Positions 52,292-61,676 are shown, counted from the first letter of the stretch. The stretch is DNA of 64,000 nt from Pedobacter cryophilus (GCF_005116455.1 NZ_SWBP01000004.1:62001-126000), one strand, 5' to 3'. The notes: generated from the sequence alone by a model not told the origin. Made by a program: numbers and translations.

Positions 52292-53353
52292 CTAAATTTT
52301 ATTGATTTTTAGCTTTAAAAAGCTGGGTTGTAGTTGCACACTAAAGTAATTGTTGCTTCCGGCAGCATTTAATCTGGCGTTGGCATAGCCAATACTCAGT
52401 TTTTTTAATTTTAACATAAAGCCAAAAGAGAAGCCTGCTAAACCACCAGTTCCGCTCAAATTTAATTCTTTGTTTTTTTGCAGATTATATCCAGCCTGGA
52501 TGTTAAACGATGGGGATAATAATAATTCGGCACCAAAAATAAAATGTCTGGAAAAGCGACTGGCAAAACCTACTTTATCTTTGATGGGTTCTCCGGTGAG
52601 TAAATCTAATTCTTCATCCTCATTATTTGGATCTTGATAGCTGAGGTTAAAGTTTTGTAAATTAGTATAGCTGATATGATACCTAAACGGAGCGTATTTT
52701 AGTTTTTGGGAAAAGGAAAGAGCAATTTCAAAAGGTAAACTTTCTCTTTTTTGGTCAAAAGGTTTGATTTGATAACCTATGTTTTTAAAAATAATGCCGG
52801 TAGCCATATTACTTGCCGAATCTTTATAAGTGATAGCCAAATCTGTAGCTAAAGCAAAAGACCGGTAAATATCATAAGCACCATAGATGATTTTTGCATT
52901 GGCACCATAATAAATTTTTTGTTTCCAGTTTTTGGCATAGCCGATATTTAAAAGATAATCTCCTGCCGAAAAAGTGTTTCCTGTAGCGTTTCCACTAGCA
53001 TCAATCTCCTCAAAATCACCATAGTTGACAAACATTAATCCGGTTGAAATTACTGTTGTATTTTTTAATTTCAAACCATATTGGATAGATCCAAAGTTGA
53101 TATCAGAAATATAATTACTGTAATTTAAAGCTAAAACGCCTGCGGCATCATCATTAATTAATGAAGGATTTTGAAAAGCTTGTGTAAAATCTGGTTGATT
53201 ACTGACTGGAAAAGCATTTCCTAAAGCCGCTGTTTTTGATGCATTTGGTAGGTTTAAAAACCTAAAAACTCCTTTTCCACCAGTTTGAGCAAAGGTGGTT
53301 TTTGCGACAAACAAAAAAATGGTAAACAAAAAGAAGATCGTATTTTTACGCAT
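52292..53353 (-). CDS. porQ: Type IX secretion system protein PorQ
   Basis: The 353-residue protein has a signal peptide (1-22, VAKTTFAQ) and a barrel-like repeat of short beta strands. The family start GVFRFLNLPNASKTAALGN and NPSLINDDAAGVLALNYSNY are characteristic of PorQ, which in Porphyromonas is a part of the T9SS attachment complex together with PorU, PorV and PorZ. It is the upstream partner of cmk. Within this window it joins the PorP/SprF family protein and two proteins carrying T9SS sorting domains as evidence for a working system. Confidence 0.9.
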   Translation of the reverse strand: MRKNTIFFLFTIFLFVAKTTFAQTGGKGVFRFLNLPNASKTAALGNAFPVSNQPDFTQAFQNPSLINDDAAGVLALNYSNYISDINFGSIQYGLKLKNTTVISTGLMFVNYGDFEEIDASGNATGNTFSAGDYLLNIGYAKNWKQKIYYGANAKIIYGAYDIYRSFALATDLAITYKDSASNMATGIIFKNIGYQIKPFDQKRESLPFEIALSFSQKLKYAPFRYHISYTNLQNFNLSYQDPNNEDEELDLLTGEPIKDKVGFASRFSRHFIFGAELLLSPSFNIQAGYNLQKNKELNLSGTGGLAGFSFGFMLKLKKLSIGYANARLNAAGSNNYFSVQLQPSFLKLKINKI

Positions 53354-53456
53354 TGGATGGCTAATTTAGCGTTTATTATGAAACATTTAAAAACCGAGTG
53401 GTTTAGCAAATCTAAAAGCAGTTTGTTTTGTTTTGTATAGAATAGAAAAATAGGAT

Positions 53457-53870
53457 ATGAATATTAATAGGGAAGCGTTAGAAAAGGAATTCTCTTTTAG
53501 AACTTCTAGAAGCGGCGGAAAGGGAGGCCAAAATGTTAACAAGGTGAGCACTAAAGTAGAATTGCTTTGGAATTTTAATGCTTCTACACTTTTTACTGAA
53601 GATGAGAAAAGCAAAATAGCTTTGCGTTTAGCAAATAGAATTTCTAACGATGAAATTTTTCATGTAGTAGCCGAAGAAGAACGTACGCAATTAAGAAATA
53701 AAGAAATTGCCATCAAAAAAACCATTAAGCTCATCGGCGAAAGCCTTAAAGAAGAGAAAAAAAGGAAACCATCAAAACCTACTTATTCCTCGGTTAAAAA
53801 ACGATTAGACGATAAAAGAATTAAATCGCTAAAGAAAATAAATAGGGGCGGTGGATTGGATTCCTTTTAA
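53457..53870 (+). CDS. arfB: Alternative ribosome-rescue peptidyl-tRNA hydrolase ArfB
   Basis: This 137-residue protein frees peptides from stalled ribosomes. The GGQ motif is at Gly23-Gln25 inside SGGKGGQNVNKVSTKVEL, and the basic tail (KEEKKRKPSKPTYSSVKKRL, then DDKRIKSLKKINRGG) is what enters the mRNA channel in ArfB/YaeJ. The tail and short length separate it from release factors RF1/RF2. The stop codon TAA overlaps that of the convergent lpxR gene within four bases, so no terminator fits between them. Confidence 0.95.
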   Translation: MNINREALEKEFSFRTSRSGGKGGQNVNKVSTKVELLWNFNASTLFTEDEKSKIALRLANRISNDEIFHVVAEEERTQLRNKEIAIKKTIKLIGESLKEEKKRKPSKPTYSSVKKRLDDKRIKSLKKINRGGGLDSF

Positions 53871-54820
53871 AACCGATAATAAACATTTAAAGACCCATAT
53901 TGGTTGGATTGCTGCATTTCTTTAAGTTCTTTAGTTTTAAAAACTGCCGAAAAATCAAAAGTCCATCTTTTGGTGGCATAAGCCAAGCCCACTTCTTGAG
54001 AAAAAACCAAAGGTTTGGTTTTAAAAGTCAGCGGACCTTTATCTTCATTAAATAATCCTCCTTTTATAGTGGCATCATATAAAACAACATCTAAAGATGG
54101 TTTTAAGAAGAGGTAAAATTCGTTTTTGTTTACACCATTTTCTTGATGAGTACTCACATTACTTTGCGTAGCTACAGAATGATAAAGTGGATTGATGTTG
54201 CCAGCTCTAAATAATATACCATATTTTAAACCAGAAAAAGTGTTGCCAATTCTAGCTTCTAAAGGCATAGAAAAATCGGTTTTTTTGTTTTTAGAACGAT
54301 AAAGTAAAACGTGAGAATTTAGCTTTAAATTAACTCCAATTTCGTTATTCACCTGAAATTGCCATCCGTTTATATCGTAAAAACCAAAGGTTTCGTGAAT
54401 AATTTCTTGGGTTTGCCTTCCAAAAGCTCGTGGCCCTATGGTTCCAATTTGCACACTTAATTTAGTGCTGTTTTCTTTTTTATCAAAATATTGGATAGAA
54501 GCACCAACGTATAAATAAGCTGCAAAAGGGCGGTCAACAAAGGTGATATTGGGTACAGCGCCAGTTTGGGCATTAAATAATTGCTGCCCAAAATCAATAC
54601 TCCATATCTTTTTTCTGAATTTTAAGGTATCTACAACTAAAGCGCTTCTAAAATTAACAAACAAACCATTGGTATAATATCTATCCTGCCCGGTAGCTAA
54701 AAAAGAATCATTTTCACTGTTGAAGCCAATTTCGTTTTTATAAGTTTTTTGTTGAGCGTAACTCTTTAAACCAATAATGCCAAAAGAAATTGCAAAGACA
54801 AATTTTAAGTATTGTTTCAT
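53867..54820 (-). CDS. lpxR: LpxR family lipid A 3'-O-deacylase
   Basis: This 317-residue outer-membrane barrel enzyme removes the 3' acyloxyacyl chain of lipid A. A signal peptide (1-22, GLKSYAQ) precedes the active-site start EIGFNSENDSFLATGQDRYYTNG with its Asn/Asp pair (about 37-38) and the RYYTNG loop. The conserved region GTIGPRAFGRQTQEIIHETFG holds the catalytic His. I use the ATG at 54820, because a start farther upstream would read through the terminator of lon. The T-run of that terminator ends immediately before this ATG. Confidence 0.9.
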   Translation of the reverse strand: MKQYLKFVFAISFGIIGLKSYAQQKTYKNEIGFNSENDSFLATGQDRYYTNGLFVNFRSALVVDTLKFRKKIWSIDFGQQLFNAQTGAVPNITFVDRPFAAYLYVGASIQYFDKKENSTKLSVQIGTIGPRAFGRQTQEIIHETFGFYDINGWQFQVNNEIGVNLKLNSHVLLYRSKNKKTDFSMPLEARIGNTFSGLKYGILFRAGNINPLYHSVATQSNVSTHQENGVNKNEFYLFLKPSLDVVLYDATIKGGLFNEDKGPLTFKTKPLVFSQEVGLAYATKRWTFDFSAVFKTKELKEMQQSNQYGSLNVYYRF

Positions 54821-54850
54821 AAAAAAAGCCGGAAGTGTTTTCCGGCTTTT
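54821..54850 (-). terminator. Terminator of lon, abutting the lpxR start codon
   Basis: On the minus strand AAAAGCCGGAA (54850-54840) pairs perfectly with 54834-54824 around a five-base loop, followed by Ts that run straight into the lpxR ATG at 54820. Confidence 0.9.
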
Positions 54851-54878
54851 AAAATTACTATAAAAATCTATAAATGCT

Positions 54879-57356
54879 TTAAGCGATTTGTTTAGCTGGC
54901 TCTTCTTTGTAAACAATATTTAAAGCGTTTTTAACTTTTTTATCTAATAAAGCAAGCTTTACCACACTCAACATATCAGTTACATAATGAAAATTCATGT
55001 CTTTGATATAATCAGCTTTAATCTCTAAAATATCTTTCTCGTTAGATTTTGATAAAATTACATCTTTAATATTTGCTCTTTTAGCCGCAAGAATTTTCTC
55101 TTTAATACCGCCAACAGGTAAAACTTTTCCCCTCAAGGTAATTTCTCCTGTCATGGCTAAATGGTTTTTTACTTGTCTTTGGGTAAATACCGATGTTAAA
55201 GCCGTTAACATGGTAATTCCAGCTGATGGGCCATCTTTTGGAGTAGCACCCGCCGGAACGTGAATATGTAAATCCCATTGGTCAAAAACTCGATGATCTA
55301 TTCCTAAATCATCAGCATGTGCTCTGATAAAAGCCATAGCAATTACTGCCGATTCTTTCATCACATCTCCTAAATTACCAGTCAAAGTCATTTTTCCTTT
55401 GCCTGGGCTTAAGCTGCTCTCTATAAAAAGGATATCGCCACCAACTTGTGTCCAGGCCAAACCTGTAACCACACCGGCAACTTCGTTATTTTCATAAATA
55501 TCTTTATCGTAATAAGCTGGGCCTAAGGTTTTTTTAATATCCTCATAAGAGAAAGTAGGATTGTAAGTTTCTTCCATCGCAATTTTAGTAGCGGCACCAC
55601 GCACCACAGATCCAATTGCTTTTTCTAAACCACGCACACCAGATTCACGAGTATAATCTTCAATAATTTTTTCTACTACGGTAGCTTTTAAATTAATGTC
55701 TTTGGTTTTTAAGCCGTGTTGTTCCCTTTGTTTTGGAATCAAATGTTTTTTAGAAATCTCTATTTTTTCTTCAATGGTGTAGCCATTTACTTCAATAATT
55801 TCCATCCTGTCTAATAAAGCAGGTTGTATGCTACTTAATGAATTTGCTGTTGCGATAAACATCACATTAGAAAGATCGTAATCTAATTCTAGGAAATGAT
55901 CTGCGAAAGCATTATTTTGTTCTGGATCTAAAACTTCTAGCAAAGCTGATGATGGATCTCCTCTAAAATCGTTTCCAACTTTATCAATTTCATCTAAAAC
56001 AAAAACCGGATTAGAAGAACCTGCCTTTTTAATAGATTGAATAATTCTACCTGGCATGGCACCAATATAGGTTTTACGATGACCACGAATTTCGGCTTCA
56101 TCTCTAATGCCACCTAAAGCCATTCTCACGTATTTTCTTCCCAAAGCTTTGGCTATAGATTTACCTAAAGAGGTTTTTCCAACTCCCGGAGGGCCTACTA
56201 AACAAAGAATTGGCGCTTTCATATTGTGTTTTAATTTTAAAACAGCTAAATATTCTATGATACGCTTTTTAACTTTATCTAAACCATAATGGTCTTTATC
56301 TAAAATCTTCTCGGCTCTTTTTAAATCAAAATTATCTTTGGTAAAATGAGACCAAGGTAAATCTAACAGGACTTCTAAATAATTAATTTGTAAAGAGTAA
56401 TCGGCCGCTGCCGGATTCATTCTCATTAATTTATCTAGTTCTTTGTTAAAATGAGTGGCAGTTTCCTTACTCCATTGTTTTTTCTTGCCTTTTAATCTTA
56501 AATCTTCAATTTCCATGTCTGGAGAGTTGCCACCTAGCTCTTCCTGAATGGTTTTTAATTGTTGATTTAAAAAATAATCTCGTTGCTGCTTGTCTAAATC
56601 TACCTTTACTCTACTTTGAATTTGGTTTTTAAGTTCTAACATTTGTAATTCAGTACTCAAATGTTCTAAAACCATGGTGGCTCGGTCTCTTAAATTAGCC
56701 ACTTCCAACATCAGTTGCTTATCTGCAACGGCGGCATTCATGTTAGATGAAATAAAGTTGATTAAGAAAGGAATACTTTCTATGTTTTTTATCGCAATAG
56801 CAGCTTCGGAAGGAATATTTGGAGAAAACTGAATAATTTGCATGGCTAACTCCTTTACAGAAGCCACCATAGCTTTAAATTCTTTATCAACCTTTGGTCT
56901 AATTTCTTCAAATTTTTGAACAGAAGCTTTAAGGTAAGGCTCAGATTGAACTTCATCTACCAATTGAAACCTGTTTTTGCCTTGAATAATTACCGTGGTA
57001 TTTCCATCGGGCATTTGAAGCATTTTTACAATAACGGCAACTGTACCTACCGTATTTAAGTCGCTAAAAGTTGGGTCTTCAATGCTTACATCTTTTTGGG
57101 CAACTACCCCTATAATTTTCTTTCCTTTATAGGCATCTTTTATCAGTTTGATAGATTTATCTCTGCCAACGGTAATAGGAATAACTACTCCCGGAAAAAG
57201 AACGGTGTTTCTTAAAGGCAGAATAGATAAAATCTCTGGAGTTTGCTCATTGTTCATCTCCTCCTCGTCTTCTTGAGACATGAGAGGAAAGAATTCTGTA
57301 TCTTCATTAATTAATGGTAATGCGTGGTTAAAGTCGAAATTATCGAATTTGCTCAT
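54879..57356 (-). CDS. lon: ATP-dependent protease Lon
   Basis: This 825-residue cytosolic protease degrades damaged and regulatory proteins. An N-terminal substrate domain (ILPLRNTVLFPGVVIPITVG, about 44-63) and a coiled region (LQMLELKNQIQSRVKVDLDK) precede the AAA+ module with Walker A GPPGVGKTSLGKS and Walker B PVFVLDEIDKVG. The protease domain has the catalytic Ser in PKDGPSAGITM and the Lys in GIKEKILAAKRA. The acidic first 40 residues are typical of the Bacteroidota form. It ends with a strong hairpin terminator. Confidence 0.97.
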   Translation of the reverse strand: MSKFDNFDFNHALPLINEDTEFFPLMSQEDEEEMNNEQTPEILSILPLRNTVLFPGVVIPITVGRDKSIKLIKDAYKGKKIIGVVAQKDVSIEDPTFSDLNTVGTVAVIVKMLQMPDGNTTVIIQGKNRFQLVDEVQSEPYLKASVQKFEEIRPKVDKEFKAMVASVKELAMQIIQFSPNIPSEAAIAIKNIESIPFLINFISSNMNAAVADKQLMLEVANLRDRATMVLEHLSTELQMLELKNQIQSRVKVDLDKQQRDYFLNQQLKTIQEELGGNSPDMEIEDLRLKGKKKQWSKETATHFNKELDKLMRMNPAAADYSLQINYLEVLLDLPWSHFTKDNFDLKRAEKILDKDHYGLDKVKKRIIEYLAVLKLKHNMKAPILCLVGPPGVGKTSLGKSIAKALGRKYVRMALGGIRDEAEIRGHRKTYIGAMPGRIIQSIKKAGSSNPVFVLDEIDKVGNDFRGDPSSALLEVLDPEQNNAFADHFLELDYDLSNVMFIATANSLSSIQPALLDRMEIIEVNGYTIEEKIEISKKHLIPKQREQHGLKTKDINLKATVVEKIIEDYTRESGVRGLEKAIGSVVRGAATKIAMEETYNPTFSYEDIKKTLGPAYYDKDIYENNEVAGVVTGLAWTQVGGDILFIESSLSPGKGKMTLTGNLGDVMKESAVIAMAFIRAHADDLGIDHRVFDQWDLHIHVPAGATPKDGPSAGITMLTALTSVFTQRQVKNHLAMTGEITLRGKVLPVGGIKEKILAAKRANIKDVILSKSNEKDILEIKADYIKDMNFHYVTDMLSVVKLALLDKKVKNALNIVYKEEPAKQIA

Positions 57357-57579
57357 ATATAATTTTCATGATTGAACGCCAAATTGACAGAAAACATCTG
57401 TTAAAACTGCGTATTGTGAATACACAAACAAATTTGCAACAGTTATGCCAATTCTATTTTAAGCATATAAAATCTGTTTTTTAGATTTAATTGGAGGGGT
57501 ATTTGTTGGGTGTATGAAATAAAGTCAGTTTGTTTTCAGGAAATAATAGTAAAATAGCCACGTTATTGTAATTGAATAT

Positions 57580-57587
57580 TAAATTTG
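57580..57587 (+). promoter_or_regulatory. Promoter -7 box (TAAATTTG) of the TPR gene
   Basis: TAAATTTG matches the Bacteroidota -7 consensus, 26 bases before the ATG at 57614. It also overlaps the region of an alternative upstream start, which supports the ATG chosen. Confidence 0.6.
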
Positions 57588-57613
57588 AAATTCGGATTTT
57601 TCCATTTTATAAA

Positions 57614-58231
57614 ATGAACAAGCAAATTTTATTAATTTTTTTTAGTGTAATTTCATTTAGTACAGTAATAGCTCAAACCCCGTTTGAGCGTTTGGGGCAA
57701 AAAGCAATGATGGGAGGCGAGTTTAGAACTGCCGCAAGTTACTTTGAAAAAGCGTACGCTACTGACAATAGTAACATGAATGCACTATGGTTAATGGGAT
57801 ATTCTAACTATCATGCTGCTGAGTATAGAAAATCTGTAGATGCCTTTAATAAATTAATTACCATGAAGCCTACCGAAACTGTAGCTTACTATTACAGGGG
57901 TAAGGCTAAAGTTTTGCTTTCTAATTCTATAAAAGATTATCGTTCTATAGAAAAAGAAAAGTTATTACTAAGTGCAATTAAAGATTTTTCTACTTCTATT
58001 GATTTGAATCCTAATGATATGAAAGTGTATCAAAATAGGGGTTTGGCTTATCAGGAGTATGGAATTTTTAAGAGTCAAAAAATTAATGATACCTACAACA
58101 AATCAGCAGTAATTAATTCTATGCATGCGTCAATTACAGATTTGCAAAGGGTTTTAGATGAAAATGGCACTAGAAAAGATATTCTAAATCAGATAGAAAA
58201 ATCTAAACAGATATTGGCAGAAATAAGATAA
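57614..58231 (+). CDS. Exported small TPR protein
   Basis: This 205-residue protein has a signal peptide (1-21, FFSVISFSTVIAQ). After it come three to four TPR-like helices pairs: MGGEFRTAASYFEKAYATDN, ALWLMGYSNYHAAEYRKSV, and IDLNPNDMKVYQNRGLAY. The last part (ITDLQRVLDENGTRKDILNQ) is helical. It probably lies in the periplasm as a protein-protein adaptor. It converges on the lipoprotein gene with only two bases between the two stops. No specific family was recognised. Confidence 0.75.
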   Translation: MNKQILLIFFSVISFSTVIAQTPFERLGQKAMMGGEFRTAASYFEKAYATDNSNMNALWLMGYSNYHAAEYRKSVDAFNKLITMKPTETVAYYYRGKAKVLLSNSIKDYRSIEKEKLLLSAIKDFSTSIDLNPNDMKVYQNRGLAYQEYGIFKSQKINDTYNKSAVINSMHASITDLQRVLDENGTRKDILNQIEKSKQILAEIR

Positions 58232-58233
58232 TT

Positions 58234-58764
58234 CTAATTGAGTTTAGCTTTTATCAAATAATTGTTTTCTCCTAATAAAATTACTTTTTGATATTTTTTG
58301 ATGCTGTAAGCAGAATCTGGAATGAATTCTAAATCTTCTTTGGTTTGATAAAGCAGATTATCTACTTTAGAATTGATTTTAATTTTTGCTAAGATTCCGT
58401 TTTCAAAAAATAGTTCAATTTTTTGAGTTCTTAAATCCTCATCATTAGCCGTATAAGTAGTTTTTGTTGCGGTAGAATCTTTAATATAACTATCTTTCCA
58501 AGCTGCTTTATTAATATCAGATTCTATAAATAAAGCCAACTCCTGATTCCAATTTTTTATAGTCAGATTTTGAGTTTCCTCAATATTATTTTTTGATACC
58601 GATTTATTAATGGTGGGATTTATTTTGTTTAGCTGCAAGGCAGTTTTAGAGAAATAATCCTTTAAATCAAAATAATAAATTTGTTGGCGAGATTTTTCTG
58701 TTTCTTTAGAAAAACACCCGCTCAACAAAAAAACAATAATAATAGCTCTAAGTAAGTTCAACAT
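58234..58764 (-). CDS. Putative lipoprotein of unknown function
   Basis: This 176-residue protein has a lipoprotein signal (MLNLLRAIIIVFLLSGCFS, lipobox Cys17). The mature part is polar and Lys/Asn/Thr-rich (QQIYYFDLKDYFSKTALQLN, NDEDLRTQKIELFFENG). I do not recognise a family. It is translated after gpmI: its ATG shares one base with the gpmI stop, so the two are coupled. It is found only in that operon here. Confidence 0.7.
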   Translation of the reverse strand: MLNLLRAIIIVFLLSGCFSKETEKSRQQIYYFDLKDYFSKTALQLNKINPTINKSVSKNNIEETQNLTIKNWNQELALFIESDINKAAWKDSYIKDSTATKTTYTANDEDLRTQKIELFFENGILAKIKINSKVDNLLYQTKEDLEFIPDSAYSIKKYQKVILLGENNYLIKAKLN

Positions 58765-60284
58765 TAGATTAAAACTGAACCCGTCATTTTTTCAGGAGCT
58801 TCTATATTTAATAATTTAAGGATAGTAGGTGCAATGTCTCCTAGTTTTCCATCTCTTATTGTTTTATAATCCTCATCAATTAAAATACAAGGGACAAGAT
58901 TGGTGCTGTGAGCGGTATTAGGAGAACCGTCTTCATTAATCATATAGTCGGCATTACCATGATCTGCAATAATAATAAAGGAATAGCCATTTTTTTGACC
59001 AGCTTCTACAACAGCTTGTGTGCAGGCATCTACAGTTTCAACTGCTTTTACAACGGCACTAAAAACTCCGGTATGTCCCACCATATCTGGATTAGCAAAA
59101 TTTAAGCAAATAAAATCAGCCCAACCTTTTTCTAACTCTGGAATAATAGCATCTCTAATTCCTTGGGCACTCATTTCTGGTTGTAAATCATAAGTGGCTA
59201 CCTTTGGAGAGGGGATCATAATCCTTTTTTCATTTTCAAATTCTTTTTCTCTTCCGCCAGAGAAAAAGAAAGTTACGTGAGGATACTTCTCCGTTTCGGC
59301 AATTCTAATTTGGTTTTTATGGTGTTTTTCTAAAACTTCGCCTAAGGTTTGTGATAAATCATCTTTTGTGAAAACTACTTTTACGTTGTTAAATGTTTCG
59401 TCATAAGTTGTCATGGTTACATAATGAAGATTTAAAGGCTTCATATTGTAATCCGGAAATTCTTTTTGGGTTAAGGCAGTGGTAATTTCTCTTCCTCTAT
59501 CTGTTCTAAAATTGAAACAAATTACCACATCGCCATCTTTAATTGTGGCAATAGGATTTCCAAAAGCATCAATTTTTACTAAAGGTTTAATAAATTCATC
59601 CGTTACTCCTTGTACATAAGATTGAGCTACACTATTTACTAAATCAGTGACTTTTTCCCCTTCGCCATGTACCAAAAGATCATAAGCTAGCTTAACTCTT
59701 TCCCATCTGTTGTCTCTATCCATGGCGTAATATCTGCCAATAACAGACGCTACCTTGCCTGTAGAATTTTCTAAAAAAGTATTTAGATTTTTGAGGTAAT
59801 CTATTCCGGCGTTTGGATCAGTATCTCTACCATCTAAAAATGCATGGATAAAAACATTTTCAAGATTAAAATATTTTGCTGCATCACACAAACCTTTTAA
59901 ATGAGAGGTATGAGCATGTACACCACCATCAGAAACCAAGCCTATAAAGTGGACGTCTTTATTATTTTCCTTAGCGTATTCAAAAGCCGTTTTTAAAACT
60001 TCATTGGTTTTAAATTCTCCATCTTTAACCGCTTTGTGTATTCTTCCTAATTCTTGGTAAACAATTCTGCCTGCACCAAGGTTCATGTGCCCAACTTCTG
60101 AATTTCCCATTTGTCCGGCTGGCAAACCCACGGCTTCACCAGAAGCTAACAATCTAGAGTTAGGATAGGTTTTTAAACAATTATCAAAAAACGGCGTATT
60201 TGCCGCGTAAACGGCGTTTGAAGAGTCGTTTTTGCCGTAACCCCAGCCATCTAAAATTAAGAGTGCAACTTTTTTATTTCTCAC
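58764..60284 (-). CDS. gpmI: 2,3-bisphosphoglycerate-independent phosphoglycerate mutase
   Basis: This 506-residue manganese enzyme interconverts 2- and 3-phosphoglycerate in glycolysis. Metal and active-site residues match the family: Asp12 in LILDGWGYG, the phosphoserine Ser62 in GNSEVGHMNLGAGR, FIHAFLDGRDTDPNAG, RYYAMDRDNRWER, and ADHGNADYMI in the phosphatase domain. The start appears to be GTG at 60284, and a TATATTTG promoter box lies only four bases upstream, so the mRNA may be leaderless. The lipoprotein gene follows with one shared base. Confidence 0.96.
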   Translation of the reverse strand: MRNKKVALLILDGWGYGKNDSSNAVYAANTPFFDNCLKTYPNSRLLASGEAVGLPAGQMGNSEVGHMNLGAGRIVYQELGRIHKAVKDGEFKTNEVLKTAFEYAKENNKDVHFIGLVSDGGVHAHTSHLKGLCDAAKYFNLENVFIHAFLDGRDTDPNAGIDYLKNLNTFLENSTGKVASVIGRYYAMDRDNRWERVKLAYDLLVHGEGEKVTDLVNSVAQSYVQGVTDEFIKPLVKIDAFGNPIATIKDGDVVICFNFRTDRGREITTALTQKEFPDYNMKPLNLHYVTMTTYDETFNNVKVVFTKDDLSQTLGEVLEKHHKNQIRIAETEKYPHVTFFFSGGREKEFENEKRIMIPSPKVATYDLQPEMSAQGIRDAIIPELEKGWADFICLNFANPDMVGHTGVFSAVVKAVETVDACTQAVVEAGQKNGYSFIIIADHGNADYMINEDGSPNTAHSTNLVPCILIDEDYKTIRDGKLGDIAPTILKLLNIEAPEKMTGSVLI

Positions 60285-60288
60285 AATG

Positions 60289-60296
60289 CAAATATA
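60289..60296 (-). promoter_or_regulatory. Promoter -7 box (TATATTTG) of gpmI
   Basis: TATATTTG on the minus strand ends four bases before the GTG start codon of gpmI. Transcription from this box would begin at or within one or two bases of the start codon. The -33 TTG is not at the usual distance. Confidence 0.45.
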
Positions 60297-60396
60297 AAAA
60301 TTTTAAAATCAAGCAGTGTGAAAACATTTTGCTTTAATAAAACATTTTAATCACCTTTGGCACTGTTTATGTGCTTTTAAAGTATAAATCACTCAA

Positions 60397-60783
60397 ATGA
60401 AAACCTCATTTACTTTAATATTTCTTTTATTTTTTAAAATTACTTTTGCTTCAGATGTTATCGATGAGGTTTCCTCAGCATTTAAAAGTGGTAACTCAAA
60501 AGAAATTTCAAAGTATTTTTCATCCACAGTAGAGCTTGCCATCTTAGATAATGAAGAAATATATTCCTCAAACCAAGCTGAGCTTATTTTAAAAGATTTT
60601 TTAGTAAAGCATCCTCCTCTAAGTATAAAGATTGTTCATAAAGTGGTTTCTAATCCCAATTACAAATTTGGAGTGATTATTTTAAATTCGTCGAAGGGTG
60701 TTTTTAGAGTAAGTTTCGAATTAAAAAATGCCGGTGGAAGTTTTAATATCACTCAAATAAGAATAGAAGAAAATAAAGAGTAA
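60397..60783 (+). CDS. DUF4783-like exported protein
   Basis: This 128-residue protein has a signal peptide (1-18, LFFKITFAS) and a fold like the NTF2-related DUF4783 family: VIDEVSSAFKSGNSKEISKYF, TVELAILDNEEIYSSNQAEL, FLVKHPPLSIKIVHK and SFNITQIRIEE. Such genes are often first in a group with nadC, as here (47 bases). No enzyme activity is known. It is the first gene of the four-gene operon ending at 63195. Confidence 0.8.
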   Translation: MKTSFTLIFLLFFKITFASDVIDEVSSAFKSGNSKEISKYFSSTVELAILDNEEIYSSNQAELILKDFLVKHPPLSIKIVHKVVSNPNYKFGVIILNSSKGVFRVSFELKNAGGSFNITQIRIEENKE

Positions 60784-60830
60784 CGAAACTTAGAAAAGTT
60801 TATATTTTTGAGATTCTAAAAAATATAAAA

Positions 60831-61676
60831 TTGGATAAGGATATATTACAACAGTTTATTTATAATTCGTTAAAGGAAGATATTGGAGACGGCGACCATA
60901 CTTCATTATCTACTATCCCTGAAACAGCCTCAGGCAAAGCCAAATTATTAATTAAAGAAGACGGTATTGTTGCCGGCGTTGCCTTGGCTTTAGATATTTT
61001 TAAAGCGGTGGATCCTAATTTACAAGTAGATGTTTTGATTGAAGACGGTGCTCCTGTAAAATACGGAGATATTGTTTTGATGGTGAATGGGAATACAAGA
61101 TCTATTCTTGCTGCCGAAAGGTTGGTTTTAAATACCATGCAAAGAATGAGTGGTATTGCAACCACCACCAATAGTGTTGTTAAACAATTGGCTACTACTC
61201 AAACAAAAGTTTTAGACACCAGAAAAACTACTCCCAACCTTAGATTTCTCGAAAAATGGGCTGTTCGCATTGGCGGAGGCGTTAACCATAGATTTGGATT
61301 GTATGATATGATTTTAATAAAAGATAATCATGTAGACTACGCTGGTGGAATTTCTCAAGCAATTAAAGCCGCACAAGAGTATTTAAAGACAAATCAATTA
61401 AATTTACAGATAGAAATTGAAGTGAGAAATCTTAAAGAACTACAAGAAGTTATTAATTTAGGCGGAGTTGATAGAATATTGCTTGATAATTTTAATTTTG
61501 AAGAACTAAAAAAAGCAGTTGCTTTAGTTGATGGGAAGTTTATCACAGAAGCTTCTGGAGGAATTACTCAAGAAAACGCATTGCAATATGCAAAATGCGG
61601 AGTAGATTTTATTTCAATGGGTGCATTAACACATTCAGTAAAAAGTTTAGACATGAGCTTAAAAGCTGTGGTATAA
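60831..61676 (+). CDS. nadC: Nicotinate-nucleotide diphosphorylase (carboxylating)
   Basis: This 281-residue enzyme makes nicotinate mononucleotide from quinolinate and PRPP. Signatures are EDIGDGDHTSLSTIP, AERLVLNTMQRMSGIAT, LDTRKTTPNLRFLEKWAVR and GGGVNHRFGLYDMILIKDNH, plus the C-terminal EASGGITQEN loop. The start must be TTG at 60831, since no ATG is found in frame before the first conserved block. It lies between the DUF4783 gene and plsY on one operon. Confidence 0.96.
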   Translation: MDKDILQQFIYNSLKEDIGDGDHTSLSTIPETASGKAKLLIKEDGIVAGVALALDIFKAVDPNLQVDVLIEDGAPVKYGDIVLMVNGNTRSILAAERLVLNTMQRMSGIATTTNSVVKQLATTQTKVLDTRKTTPNLRFLEKWAVRIGGGVNHRFGLYDMILIKDNHVDYAGGISQAIKAAQEYLKTNQLNLQIEIEVRNLKELQEVINLGGVDRILLDNFNFEELKKAVALVDGKFITEASGGITQENALQYAKCGVDFISMGALTHSVKSLDMSLKAVV

